DNA of 64,000 nt from Acidobacteriaceae bacterium. GTDB lineage: Bacteria; Acidobacteriota; Terriglobia; Terriglobales; Acidobacteriaceae. The stretch lies in the NCBI GenBank assembly GCA_027449965.1, contig DAIDKP010000006.1, positions 1 through 64,000 on the forward strand, in the 5' to 3' direction. The notes under the pieces were generated by a model that worked only from the letters and a program-made list of their open reading frames with translations, was not told the origin of the DNA and did not search any database. This document shows, piece by piece, positions 1 through 8,821 of the stretch (positions are counted from its first letter, which is position 1; each line of letters begins with the position of its first letter). The position numbers and the translations under genes were made by a program.

Positions 1-76
1 CCTCGGCCTTCCGGCCCGCTTCCATCTGCTTCACCGCCGCGATCATCTGCGCTTCTGTGTGCTTGCTCCTCGACAT
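1..76 (-). mobile_element. IS3-family transposase OrfA, N-terminal fragment
   Basis: The minus strand from an ATG at 76 reads MSRSKHTEAQMIAAVKQMEA and continues off the left window edge. This resembles the start of IS3-family OrfA proteins, small helix-turn-helix DNA-binding subunits translated just before the OrfB integrase (often by frameshifting). A Shine-Dalgarno-like AGGAAGG lies upstream. Only about 25 codons are visible, so subgroup and integrity cannot be judged. The element's end probably lies between about 95 and 140, where the neighbouring TPR remnant begins; no terminal repeat can be confirmed from one end. Confidence 0.6.
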
Positions 77-142
77 CGCTCCGCACCTTCCTGAATACGA
101 AAATCGTACTCGCTTCTGTGCGGAAAACGGGGTTCAGGCCAG

Positions 143-436
143 ATGATTCCCGACTTTGAGCAGGCACTCGTGGGACTCGGAGGCCTGGACATTGAGACTG
201 GGCAATTCCGAAAAGCACTGGATCCTCTTGAACGTGCAACCACACTCAACCCGAACGACGAAGTTGCATGGTATCGACTTTTCGTGGCGCGCAGAGGCAG
301 CGGTAATGAATCGGGAGCGCGCACAGCCATGGATACCTATCGGAAGCTGCATTCTGCGGCAGCGTCCGGCAACGGACTGCAAGGCTCCGACAGTACCGTC
401 ACTCCACAGACGCTGGACAAAAGTGCGCCACGGTGA
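143..436 (+). pseudogene. C-terminal remnant of a TPR protein, probably cut by the IS
   Basis: The frame encodes about 97 residues with one tetratricopeptide-like unit (IETGQFRKALDPLERATTLN, then PNDEVAWYRL), typical of the last repeats of acidobacterial TPR proteins. The frame is open only from about position 95 and has no credible start or signal peptide; the ATG at 143 is simply the first methionine. It lies directly beside the start of an IS3-type element on the other strand, so the simplest reading is a TPR gene whose 5' part was lost or separated by the insertion. It could instead be a small intact gene, but nothing supports that. Confidence 0.5.
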
Positions 437-490
437 CGGCAGGTTTGCAACAGGACTGTTCCCTTTCAAGCATGTACGCGCGGCTCATAC

Positions 491-1948
491 TCAGCACACT
501 CGCTTGAAACCAATTCCTGCAAGTGAGGCAAACTTTTCAAGTATTCCGGCGATATGTCCCACGCCAATTGCGCAGTGATGTGCCGTGGACTCTGCGTTCC
601 ACCCTTGAACAAACTCGCGCGCGCCGAGGGGAAATCGATAACGGCTATTTGTGTTGCCGATCTCAAGAATCGGTCCAGCAACGCTTTCACCTTCGGCCAC
701 AACCAGTTTGTAGCCATGCGCCTCATCTTCCGCAACAGAGAGAAGCGTGACCGGCCCATATCGAACGGACATCTCCACCGAAAGACCGCTGCCTACCTTG
801 CCGTGATACACGCTCAAAGGCCGCACGCGCACTGGCCCTGCGGCAATCGCCACGTGCCCTGGACCATCGTGTCCCATCAGCACAATGTCGTTACGCATGT
901 CCATCGCGTAGTACTCAGTAAACGATCCGCCTGCGCCAAGGAGATCCAGAATCTTCATAGCGACTACATTTTTGATCTCATACTCGCCGGCGACCGGAAT
1001 GTGCTGCGCTGTCAGCAGGCTGGTGCCCAGGATGATGGAGCGCATTGTCTCCTCATTGGCTGCATTGCCGCTGCCCTTGTAGTAATACGCCAAGGCATCG
1101 AGCCGATGTTGCGCGACAAAGTGATCCAGCGCTACTGAGGTGCGCGCCGCAAGCGCAATTTCCTCTTCCATGCAATCTTCACGTACATCAAAGACATCTC
1201 GGAACTGATGCACACGCGCATCGATTGCCGAGATCGCCACGTCGTTGGCAAGCGCGCTTAACTCATCCACCTCCAGAAACTCCGGATGCACACCAAGAAC
1301 TGTCGCCAAACGAGTAACGTCCGTAGCAATATCCAACATGCCGCTGTAGTAATGCCCCATCAATCCAATTCTGGAGCGAGCAAGGATCGCCTGAACTCGC
1401 ATCGCGCGTATCCATTCAGCCACTTCCTTGCGCGTCGAGATATCTGTCAGGGCTCCGTTCACCTGACGAAAGGTCCACCCCGCGCGAGCGAAGAGATTGG
1501 CAATCTCCGGCATCGGACAAGCGGAGCACCACGCGAGCCACTCACCTGTCATCGCTGTCCGATCTCCCATCGCATTGACAGCTTCGTAGTCCATCGCAGC
1601 ATCAGGCTGCAGATTGAGCACAACCACCGGCACACCCGCGCGACGCACCAGCGTGAGCACTGTGGCAGATAGCGCGTAGGTCGTTACGAAAAGAAAAAGG
1701 GCGTCCACTTCCTCTCGCCGACATCGTGAAGCGGCCGCAGAAGCGGTTTCATAGCTGTCCACCATGCCCAGATTCGTCACTGCAAAGCCTTCCTCAGCAA
1801 TCCATCCGGCAACCTGATCCACGGCTCCACAAAGTCGGTCGCGCAGTCCCGCAAACTGTGGCCAATAGGTATCCAGACCCAAACCACAAATCGCTATACG
1901 CACGCTGGATTGCGCCGTGCCTCCCATCCATCGATTAACTTCAGGCAA
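491..1948 (-). CDS. L-arabinose/L-fucose isomerase-like sugar isomerase (AraA-like)
   Basis: A 485-residue cytosolic protein of the L-fucose/L-arabinose isomerase fold, expected to interconvert an aldose and a ketose with a divalent metal. The usual metal-ligand neighbourhoods are recognisable in order: Glu in VAGEYEIKN, Glu in FTEYYAMD, His in LMGHDGPGH and His in STAHHCAIG, matching the four ligands of AraA. It is the last gene of a tightly packed operon: its start overlaps the stop of the rhamnose mutarotase gene by 8 bases. That context suggests L-rhamnose or a related deoxysugar as substrate rather than arabinose, but substrate cannot be read from sequence. It is not a RhaA-family protein as far as I can see. 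Confidence 0.75.
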   Translation of the reverse strand: MPEVNRWMGGTAQSSVRIAICGLGLDTYWPQFAGLRDRLCGAVDQVAGWIAEEGFAVTNLGMVDSYETASAAASRCRREEVDALFLFVTTYALSATVLTLVRRAGVPVVVLNLQPDAAMDYEAVNAMGDRTAMTGEWLAWCSACPMPEIANLFARAGWTFRQVNGALTDISTRKEVAEWIRAMRVQAILARSRIGLMGHYYSGMLDIATDVTRLATVLGVHPEFLEVDELSALANDVAISAIDARVHQFRDVFDVREDCMEEEIALAARTSVALDHFVAQHRLDALAYYYKGSGNAANEETMRSIILGTSLLTAQHIPVAGEYEIKNVVAMKILDLLGAGGSFTEYYAMDMRNDIVLMGHDGPGHVAIAAGPVRVRPLSVYHGKVGSGLSVEMSVRYGPVTLLSVAEDEAHGYKLVVAEGESVAGPILEIGNTNSRYRFPLGAREFVQGWNAESTAHHCAIGVGHIAGILEKFASLAGIGFKRVC

Positions 1949-2294
1949 GGTAAAAGACCTCTTCCATCATCGGAAAACGCTCGCCTGCTTGCAGTTCTTC
2001 CATCTCAGCAAAGAATGGTTTCATTGCAGCCTGCCAGCGAAGATTGACCGGGTCATTCTCAATTCTCGTCCAGGTCGATTCAAAGTCAGAGCACCGCAGC
2101 GTAAGCACGATCAGAGTATCTCGCCGGAAGATCGAGTACTCCGTGATGCCTGCCTGCTTCAACAGGGCAAGCATCTCAGGCCAAACCGCGCGATGCGCGG
2201 CATCGTATGCATCCTCTGCGCCAGTGCGAAGACGCAACAGAAACGCGAATCGACGCAACGGAGCCGTCTCTGCAATCTCATACATGGCTACCAT
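1941..2294 (-). CDS. rhaM: L-rhamnose mutarotase
   Basis: A 117-residue protein of the RhaM (DUF718) family, which interconverts alpha and beta L-rhamnose so the isomerase gets the right anomer. Length matches the family (about 104-115). The segment with AHRAVWPEMLALLKQAG then ITEYSIFRRD carries the conserved His and Tyr expected near the active site. Its ATG overlaps the stop of the upstream GH39-like gene (ATGGTAG) and its own stop overlaps the next start, so the three genes are translationally coupled. A second in-frame ATG at 2285 is a possible alternative start. This gene is the main reason for reading the operon as rhamnose-related. Confidence 0.85.
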   Translation of the reverse strand: MVAMYEIAETAPLRRFAFLLRLRTGAEDAYDAAHRAVWPEMLALLKQAGITEYSIFRRDTLIVLTLRCSDFESTWTRIENDPVNLRWQAAMKPFFAEMEELQAGERFPMMEEVFYLA

Positions 2295-3790
2295 GAAACC
2301 ACCGTAACCGAAAATGGGGCAAGCTGGATTTGCTTCCCAGCGGCCGCAATTGGACGAGCTGGACCATCTCCTGTCTCTTCGTCCACCGTGAATACAGAAT
2401 GAGCAGCCGCCTCGGGCAACTCAACCGATGCCGTCTGATTCCGTTTGTTAATCAGAAGCAACTTGTGACCCGCAGAGGTCACAAAACCCTGCGCTGCAAC
2501 GTTATGGGAATCAACGCCGGTGGTGGCCAGACTGGTCTGCACCAGCTGATCGCCGACATGGAAGTTATCATGAACCAGCCGTAGCACCCAGTAACGCGCA
2601 TTGGGCTTGTTGTTCTGCCAGTTCATCATGCTCACGCTTGGAAACTGTGTCGGATATCCAATGAGCTGCGACTCCCCGATGACATCGATCTGCATTCGGG
2701 ATAGTTCGATATAAAGATAGGCATAGAGCGCACCTGCCAGGTTCCAATAGGCCGCGGGCGGCGGTGTAGAGTCCGCAGAAGTATTGTCTGTGGGCAGTAT
2801 CACGCCGAGTTCATCGCAGTCCGTCTTTGTCTGCGGCGAGAGCCGCTTGCGAATCGACTCAATATAACGAACCGTCGAGAGAAAACCATCTGCCTGATCG
2901 AAGAAAGAGTATTGCCAGCTATCGATCGTCTGGCTGGCCACCGGCGAAGCATAAAAATGATAGGAAATCATATCCAGCGGAATACCCGCCTTGTGATTCC
3001 GATGATTCAGAAAATACTCAAAGAACTCTGGCGACTTCCCAGGCATCGCCAGCGCCAGACCCACAAATTTTGTTTGTGGAGAGACACGATGAATCGCGCT
3101 GACAATGGCATCGTAGCGGTCCGCGTATTGCTTCGGCGTCATCGAATGCTCAAAGTCCACCTCGTTCAGCACCTCCCACCACGGCAGCGCATAATGGTGG
3201 CCTGAGTTATGTCGGATGCCGTTCTCATCCGTAAAGCCTCCATTGACATACCAACTGACAAGGCGCGCATAGTAGTCCCCCAACTGAGCGCCTGTCGGGT
3301 CTTGAAGCTCGGTTCCCTGCGTGTAGTGCCAATCCACCTGATTGGCATCTGCGGGATACGTGACAGGCTTGGAGGTCTTGAAGAGCCAGGCAGGAATCGT
3401 GCTGAAGTTGACAATGGTGGAGTGGCCAGCCGTTGCGTGCATCAGATCCGCCATCATCGGATCGATAAGTGAAAAATCCCACGATGTCTTCTGACTCGAG
3501 GGTGGTTCCAGTTCTGCCACGCCGAGCCGTGGATACGGCAGCCAGGGCACATAGCGAACGTAATCCGCGCCAAGTTCCTGCACTGCTTCATACGCTGCCG
3601 CGCTCAGTGGCTGGCCGGGCCGGAGCGGCGGGTTCACCACAATCTGGAATGTCGCCGAGGAGCGCGAAGTGACCACTGGATGGCTCCACTCGACAGAAAG
3701 CTTGATCGGAGCGGATTCAGCCGCATACATCGGCACGATACCGAGGCCAAGCACAACCAGCAAGGCGGCAGAATAAGAAGCAGATTTCAT
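2288..3790 (-). CDS. Secreted GH39-like glycoside hydrolase
   Basis: A 500-residue protein with an N-terminal signal peptide (hydrophobic core around residues 6-22, cleavage probably after MYAAES). The body looks like a clan GH-A TIM barrel of the GH39 type: PWWEVLNEVDF holds the likely acid/base Glu after Asn, and CDELGVILP near residue 325 may hold the nucleophile Glu. A C-terminal beta segment with LLLINKRNQTASVELP fits the GH39 accessory sandwich. GH39 members act on beta-xylosides, iduronides or rhamnosyl/arabinosyl linkages; here co-transcription with rhaM suggests plant or microbial rhamnosides, by inference only. First gene of the operon, behind the promoter at 3878-3907. Confidence 0.7.
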   Translation of the reverse strand: MKSASYSAALLVVLGLGIVPMYAAESAPIKLSVEWSHPVVTSRSSATFQIVVNPPLRPGQPLSAAAYEAVQELGADYVRYVPWLPYPRLGVAELEPPSSQKTSWDFSLIDPMMADLMHATAGHSTIVNFSTIPAWLFKTSKPVTYPADANQVDWHYTQGTELQDPTGAQLGDYYARLVSWYVNGGFTDENGIRHNSGHHYALPWWEVLNEVDFEHSMTPKQYADRYDAIVSAIHRVSPQTKFVGLALAMPGKSPEFFEYFLNHRNHKAGIPLDMISYHFYASPVASQTIDSWQYSFFDQADGFLSTVRYIESIRKRLSPQTKTDCDELGVILPTDNTSADSTPPPAAYWNLAGALYAYLYIELSRMQIDVIGESQLIGYPTQFPSVSMMNWQNNKPNARYWVLRLVHDNFHVGDQLVQTSLATTGVDSHNVAAQGFVTSAGHKLLLINKRNQTASVELPEAAAHSVFTVDEETGDGPARPIAAAGKQIQLAPFSVTVVSW

Positions 3791-3877
3791 CGCAATCTCC
3801 TCGTTCCAGAGTCTCTAATGGAACCCCTTGCGCTCTCCGGATTTACGGTGTTGCAGCAGACTCTGCAAGCGACAATT

Positions 3878-3907
3878 CTTATAGCATCTACGGAATATGA
3901 TATGCAA
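3878..3907 (-). promoter_or_regulatory. Promoter for the GH39-rhaM-isomerase operon
   Basis: On the minus strand a TTGCAT (3907-3902) and a TATAAG (3883-3878) are separated by 18 bases, about 90 bases before the GH39-like start codon. Just upstream of the -35, at 3915-3931, is a small dyad CTTAT-N7-ATAAG that could bind a sugar-responsive regulator. No regulator gene lies in the visible cluster. Confidence 0.5.
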
Positions 3908-3936
3908 TAGTTTTCTTATTGAAACGATAAGCGAAT

Positions 3937-4608
3937 ATGGATCGATCCTCTGCACACCGTATTGTCATGCACTCCAACCCAATCTGTCGTAGCCTGAATG
4001 GGATGATCGACACCACAAAACTGCGTTGGAGATTTCGTCTTGCCACGCTGCAGGATGCTCCAACTCTTCAGGCTTTGATGGCTTCCTCCGTACATGAGTT
4101 GAGCCGCGCCGACTATACCCGCGAGCAGATGGATGGGGCGATTGGCACCGCGCTTGGGCTGGACACGCAACTCATTGTCGACCAGACATATTTTGTCGTC
4201 GAATGCGGCGAAGCAGCCACACCCGGACAGATGATTGGCTGTGGCGGATGGTCAGCTCGCAGAACGCTTTGCTGTGGAGACAACGCTCCAGGACGAGACG
4301 ACACGCTCCTGGACCCTATGTGCGATGCGGCAAAGATTCGTGCCATCTATGTTCATCCACTGTATGCGCGTCGCGGCCTGGGTACGGCTATTCTTCACTT
4401 TGTCGAGAGTGAAGCGATACGAGCAGGATTTCGCAGACTGGAAATGGGGGCTACCGTCACGGGCGCGCCCTTGTATGAACGCGAGGGATATCGCGAAGTG
4501 GAGCGATTGCAGATTCCCCTGCACAACCGAGCCTGTCTTCCGGTGATCCGCATGGTTAAGTTGATAACCGATTCCCCGCCTCATCGAGCAGGCAGCGTAA
4601 CGGTCTGA
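3937..4608 (+). CDS. GNAT-family N-acetyltransferase
   Basis: About 223 residues from the first ATG; the better start is probably the ATG at 4003 (MIDTTKLRWRFRLATLQDA), which puts the first GNAT beta strand near the N-terminus. The acetyl-CoA-binding motif A is clear as IRAIYVHPLYARRGLGTAIL, followed by a C-terminal LYEREGYREVERL strand typical of the fold. Substrate unknown. The last 28 bases overlap the 3' end of the convergent rhamnosidase gene. It sits between two rhamnoside genes but nothing links it to sugar metabolism. Confidence 0.8.
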   Translation: MDRSSAHRIVMHSNPICRSLNGMIDTTKLRWRFRLATLQDAPTLQALMASSVHELSRADYTREQMDGAIGTALGLDTQLIVDQTYFVVECGEAATPGQMIGCGGWSARRTLCCGDNAPGRDDTLLDPMCDAAKIRAIYVHPLYARRGLGTAILHFVESEAIRAGFRRLEMGATVTGAPLYEREGYREVERLQIPLHNRACLPVIRMVKLITDSPPHRAGSVTV

Positions 4609-7040
4609 CTTCCGGCATGTAACGGCATATTTTGACCGTCCCATCGCAGCGTTCCAGTCACTCCATCTGGCAAACTCACGGCCGCCGTCCATCCCAATCC
4701 GCTGCTTCGATAACGAATCTGGATCATTCCCTTCGGGTGTGGCATTGAGACATCCAGTCGATGTAGGCCCTGAAGATGAGGCTCGATCAGAACAGTTTTA
4801 AAACCAGCAGATGCAGGGTGAACGCCGGCAACTATGGTCAACAAATCATAGTTGGGACTGGCACTCCAGGCATGGCAATCGGAGCGCGTTGGCTCGGGCG
4901 TTTCGGCCCAGGTGCTCAAGCCAAGATCGAGCATTCCATACCACGGACCAAGCTGCGAAAGATACGCGTCGCCCATTCCTGCCTCTTCCAAGGCACGGCT
5001 CAGATAAAAGCGGAAATAGTAACTCATCGGCGAAAGCGCCGGCACCGTCACACCCTCAACCACAGTGGCAGCATCCGGCCGCGCAGCCAGAATACGTCGC
5101 AGGATCAGCGCTCGCTGCGGCTTCGGCGCAACCCCCAGCATCACCGCCAGCACATTCGACTCCTGGCTCCAGGCCGACTTCGCCGGAGTATCTGCATAGA
5201 GGCCATATGCAGCATCCCAGCTTTCGCGGTTGAGCGCTTCTGTGGCCTTGCGAATCAGCGCTTCATACTCTTTGACGCGCTCAGCGCTTCCAAACGCATC
5301 CTCCATCTGTGCTGCATCTCGCAGCGCAGCGATGAATTGAAGCGTCAGCAGCGTGGAACCTCCATCAGCGTCCTGGGGTGGCTCACCATTGGCATAGTTT
5401 GCCGTCCAGTCGGCAAACTCCCACCAGCCAAGCTTGCCCAGCAACCCATCCGGTCGCAAACGATCCATAAACCAATCCAGAACGGGGCGCGTATGCGGCA
5501 GTGTTGTGCGCACCAGAGCTGGATCATCCACATACATCCAGTAGTCGTGCAGCATGTTGACCCAGTAGAGCGAGAATGGAGGAATGAACTGCGGCAGCGA
5601 AGAGGGATATCGACTCTGTGTAATGCCCTCGGGTACCCTCGAATCGTCGATATTGGTGATGGCCTGTTGCGCCAGGCGCGAGTCGCCGGAAACCACATAA
5701 GAAATCAACGCCTGAATCCGCGTATCGCCGACGTATTGCAACTGCTCCCAGTACGGAGCGTCCATGTAGGTTTCGTGCGCGTCCAGCCGAGCTGTCCGCC
5801 ATCCTGTATCCCATATCTGCTGCAATCTGGGAATGTCTCCTTCAATGCTGGCTCGCGCTTTAAACGGATATGCGGTGAACCATGCGCGCATGGAATCAAG
5901 TGTCAGCGCCTGATCCTGTGTGGTGATCTCAAGCTGCAGGTAACGCCACGTTCGCCACCACAGTGGTGCTGCCTTCTCGCCGGTCTTCCCCGCGGCTATC
6001 CACTCGTCGGTTATGCCTTCGATGTGCCGGCCTGTTATCTCGTTTCGATTTCCCTTTAGCCCCTTGGCATCGTAAAGCGCCTCGGCGTAGGTAATCCGGA
6101 TGGAAGCATCGCGTCCGCCACTGGTCGTCAGTTCCGGATACGCAGTCTGGAGCACACGATGATCCAGCAGCAGCACAGCATGAGTGTGCGCCGGAATGGT
6201 GACCGCTCCCGAGGGAAATCCACCTGCATCCGCGACTCCTGTCAACCGAACCACGCGGCCCACATCTGCAAGCCGATGCTCCATCGGCGGCAGCGCGTCG
6301 GCAGTCAACTCCCACTGATTAGAAGCATCCCGAGCCTCTCGCGCCGAGGCATGGCCCAGCAGCATCGGTGCCTGCCAATCCTTGGCATGGCTTTGCTCCT
6401 GATCCCAATCAGAGTCCACAACGCGCTCATCGATCTTCTCCGCTGGTCCGGCAGCGTAATAGCCATTCGCGCCCGCATGGCCCAGTGCGGAATGACCTGA
6501 TTCGCGCCTCACCCTCCACTCCGCGCCCGTATTCACCATGGCCTCCACCACACCATCGCCTTGCAACAGAAATCCAGTCCGATCACTCATCTGCGCTACT
6601 GGAGACAAGCTGGAAAAATTCCAGACCATCGCTGCAAGCACGTTCTTTCCCGGATGCAAATAGGGCGCCAGATCGACCGTCTCAAAGCGCCAGTGAAAGA
6701 GATCCCCGCGCGCCGGGCCTTCCGCAACATATTGGCCATTCACGCGGAGAATGTAGCGATTGTCCGCAGAGAGATGGACCAGGAAGCGGCTGGGAATCGA
6801 AGTCAGCTCCACCTCGCGCCGAAACTCAAAGACACCCTGCACGGTTCCCGGCACAGACGGACTGGCAATCCAGAATGCTGGCCACTGGGAAGCAATGAGA
6901 GTGCGATTCAGGGCCGGTGTCGGCTCCGCGCGAAGTAACTCCACCCTCATACATGCCATTGCGCAAAGAAGCAGGATGATGGAGCCTGACTTTCGACTGA
7001 ATCGAGTAGACAACCGCACAGCTTTCGGAGCATTTCGCAT
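4581..7040 (-). CDS. Secreted alpha-L-rhamnosidase, GH78 family
   Basis: About 819 residues from the ATG at 7040, which has GGGAG upstream; a TTG fifteen bases earlier is possible. An N-terminal hydrophobic segment (IILLLCAMACM) followed by RAEP suggests export. Domains follow the GH78 order: N-terminal beta domains (WPAFWIASPSVP), an (alpha/alpha)6 barrel with YWEQLQYVGDTRIQ (catalytic acid region) and WAETPEPTRSDCHAW (base region), and a C-terminal beta sandwich. It should release terminal L-rhamnose from glycosides outside the cytoplasm. It has its own promoter (7113-7141) and lies upstream of the rhaM operon on the same strand. Confidence 0.88.
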   Translation of the reverse strand: MRNAPKAVRLSTRFSRKSGSIILLLCAMACMRVELLRAEPTPALNRTLIASQWPAFWIASPSVPGTVQGVFEFRREVELTSIPSRFLVHLSADNRYILRVNGQYVAEGPARGDLFHWRFETVDLAPYLHPGKNVLAAMVWNFSSLSPVAQMSDRTGFLLQGDGVVEAMVNTGAEWRVRRESGHSALGHAGANGYYAAGPAEKIDERVVDSDWDQEQSHAKDWQAPMLLGHASAREARDASNQWELTADALPPMEHRLADVGRVVRLTGVADAGGFPSGAVTIPAHTHAVLLLDHRVLQTAYPELTTSGGRDASIRITYAEALYDAKGLKGNRNEITGRHIEGITDEWIAAGKTGEKAAPLWWRTWRYLQLEITTQDQALTLDSMRAWFTAYPFKARASIEGDIPRLQQIWDTGWRTARLDAHETYMDAPYWEQLQYVGDTRIQALISYVVSGDSRLAQQAITNIDDSRVPEGITQSRYPSSLPQFIPPFSLYWVNMLHDYWMYVDDPALVRTTLPHTRPVLDWFMDRLRPDGLLGKLGWWEFADWTANYANGEPPQDADGGSTLLTLQFIAALRDAAQMEDAFGSAERVKEYEALIRKATEALNRESWDAAYGLYADTPAKSAWSQESNVLAVMLGVAPKPQRALILRRILAARPDAATVVEGVTVPALSPMSYYFRFYLSRALEEAGMGDAYLSQLGPWYGMLDLGLSTWAETPEPTRSDCHAWSASPNYDLLTIVAGVHPASAGFKTVLIEPHLQGLHRLDVSMPHPKGMIQIRYRSSGLGWTAAVSLPDGVTGTLRWDGQNMPLHAGSQTVTLPAR

Positions 7041-7112
7041 GACAACTCCCGGCAAATACTGAATGCGAAAGAGAATGATTTCTTCTTTGGAAACTACCTA
7101 CGACGCGCCGCC

Positions 7113-7141
7113 ATCCTATCGAGATGCACGTCCGCTGTCAA
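7113..7141 (-). promoter_or_regulatory. Promoter of the rhamnosidase gene
   Basis: A minus-strand TTGACA (7141-7136) is followed after 17 bases by TAGGAT (7118-7113), an almost ideal sigma-70 arrangement, about 70 bases before the rhamnosidase start. The remaining space up to the divergent acyltransferase start at 7220 shows no other clear element. Confidence 0.6.
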
Positions 7142-7219
7142 AACCACTTTGACTCCATCCCGGGTGAAGCTGGTTTTCCGTGTTGACGAAAAGCAGTTAT
7201 ACAGGTGTATCGTCCATAC

Positions 7220-7969
7220 ATGGCAGCATTGACTGAAAGCGGCATCCAGACTCCCCGAATACCGGAACCGCTGCCAGAGGCTGAGGAAATCTATCGCCGC
7301 TGGCTGGCTCATCTCAACGAAGAATTCACGCGGCATCAGGCAGCCGAGCGCCGGGCAGAGATTGTGCGCGACCAGCTTTATCAGCTGTACCTCGGCCGTC
7401 CTCACGGCGGCAAAGCCAATGCCACGCTCACCAGCGAACTGCCTTTGAATGTGCAGCAGTTTTCGCTTGACCCCAACAACATCACGCTGGAAGCAGAGCA
7501 TTATCCCGACGTCGATCCCGAGCGTTTTGCGCGCAGCAAGCCGCTGCTGTGGTTCTGGATGATGTTTGACCGTTCGCCGATTGGCCTGAATCACTGGCTC
7601 GGCATTCGATTTCGCTGCATGCTGGGCCGTCACCTCTTTGCTCACATGGGGCGCGGCGTGCGCATCGATCACGGGGTCGAGCTTACCTTTGGATACAACC
7701 TGCACTTTGACGACGGAGCCATCGTTCGCCATCGCGCTTTGCTCGATGATCGAGCCGCGATTCGCATTGGTGAAAGTGCCGTCATCGGAACCTACGCGCG
7801 CATCTATACCCACACGCACGATGCGCAGAACTACGATCAGGTGCTCATTGCCCCCACCGAAATTGGCCCTAAGGCGCGCGTCGGCGCACACACGATTCTG
7901 CTGGCTGGCACGCGGCTAGCTGCCGGAGAGATTGTCGGGCCTCACGGAACAGCGCAGGGTCAGGTCTAA
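7220..7969 (+). CDS. Left-handed beta-helix (hexapeptide) acyltransferase-like protein
   Basis: A 249-residue protein from the ATG at 7220 (a GTG at 7205 is also in frame). The N-terminal half is alpha-helical and charged. The C-terminal half shows the hexapeptide pattern (GRGVRIDHGVELTFGYNLHF, then IRIGESAVIGTYARIYTHTHD and IGPKARVGAHTILLAGTRL), with the HTHD segment resembling the acetyltransferase active-site loop of the maltose/galactoside acetyltransferase group. It probably transfers an acyl group to a sugar or lipid-linked substrate in the cytosol. Acceptor unknown. Confidence 0.75.
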   Translation: MAALTESGIQTPRIPEPLPEAEEIYRRWLAHLNEEFTRHQAAERRAEIVRDQLYQLYLGRPHGGKANATLTSELPLNVQQFSLDPNNITLEAEHYPDVDPERFARSKPLLWFWMMFDRSPIGLNHWLGIRFRCMLGRHLFAHMGRGVRIDHGVELTFGYNLHFDDGAIVRHRALLDDRAAIRIGESAVIGTYARIYTHTHDAQNYDQVLIAPTEIGPKARVGAHTILLAGTRLAAGEIVGPHGTAQGQV

Positions 7970-8052
7970 CGGAGCATGGCGCAATTTGCGACGGAACGCC
8001 CCTGGCAGTCAACCATGCTAAGCTGAGCTTTTGTCGAGCTTGGAGATCGCTT

Positions 8053-8778
8053 GTGCATGTGTCCAGTCTGGATCTGGTGATTGCCGTATTTGAATTTGTC
8101 ATTCTATTATTTTCCCTTTCCGTGCATGAGTGCGCACATGCATGGACGGCGCTCCGTTTGGGCGATCAAACAGCCTTTCAGCAGGGACGCGTGACCCTCA
8201 ACCCAATCCGGCATATCGATGTGCTGGGTACGCTTGTCTTTCCCGCGCTCATGATTTTTGGCCCCCTGCTCGGTCTGGGATTGGGCGGTTTTCTTGTCGG
8301 CTGGGCCAAGCCCACTCCGGTCATCACACGCAACTTCCGCAACGTCAAGCGTGGCGACATGCTCACAACTCTGGCTGGGCCCTTGAGTAATCTGCTTCTG
8401 GTTTGCCTGGCTTTTCTGCTGCTTGCGGGCATCGCATTCATGGGTAGCGAAGGCAGAATTGCTGTCGTGGCGGCGATGAACATGCAGGTTCTGCTTCAGG
8501 GAGCTTCAAATCTACAGGCGCTTGCCTTGCTTGGCTATCTGACCATTGAAGTCAATCTGGCGCTTCTGTTTTTCAACCTGATGCCCATTCCCCCGCTGGA
8601 TGGTGGCCACCTGCTGCGCAATGCCCTGCCATACAACGCGGTTCGGGTCTATGACCAGATTGCTCGATTTGGATTTTTCCTTGTGCTGTTTCTGGGTGGC
8701 TATTGGATCAGCCTGTTTTTGGTGCCCTGCAATCGGGTCATTGAGAGCGGACTGGCGCTGTTTCTGCATCTGGCCTGA
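8053..8778 (+). CDS. Site-2 protease-type membrane metalloprotease (M50 family)
   Basis: A 241-residue integral membrane protein. The zinc-binding HECAHAW (HExxH) lies in the first membrane segment and NLMPIPPLDGGH provides the third ligand Asp in a later segment, as in the compact non-PDZ branch of M50 proteases. Such enzymes cleave substrates within the membrane or process small proteins; the target is unknown. Start is a GTG at 8053 with TGGAG upstream. About 40 bases separate it from the next gene, with which it may share a transcript. Confidence 0.85.
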   Translation: MHVSSLDLVIAVFEFVILLFSLSVHECAHAWTALRLGDQTAFQQGRVTLNPIRHIDVLGTLVFPALMIFGPLLGLGLGGFLVGWAKPTPVITRNFRNVKRGDMLTTLAGPLSNLLLVCLAFLLLAGIAFMGSEGRIAVVAAMNMQVLLQGASNLQALALLGYLTIEVNLALLFFNLMPIPPLDGGHLLRNALPYNAVRVYDQIARFGFFLVLFLGGYWISLFLVPCNRVIESGLALFLHLA

Positions 8779-8821
8779 ACCGAGCCAAAGGATCGGCGCT
8801 AAAACTCTGCGGGGAGGAGCG

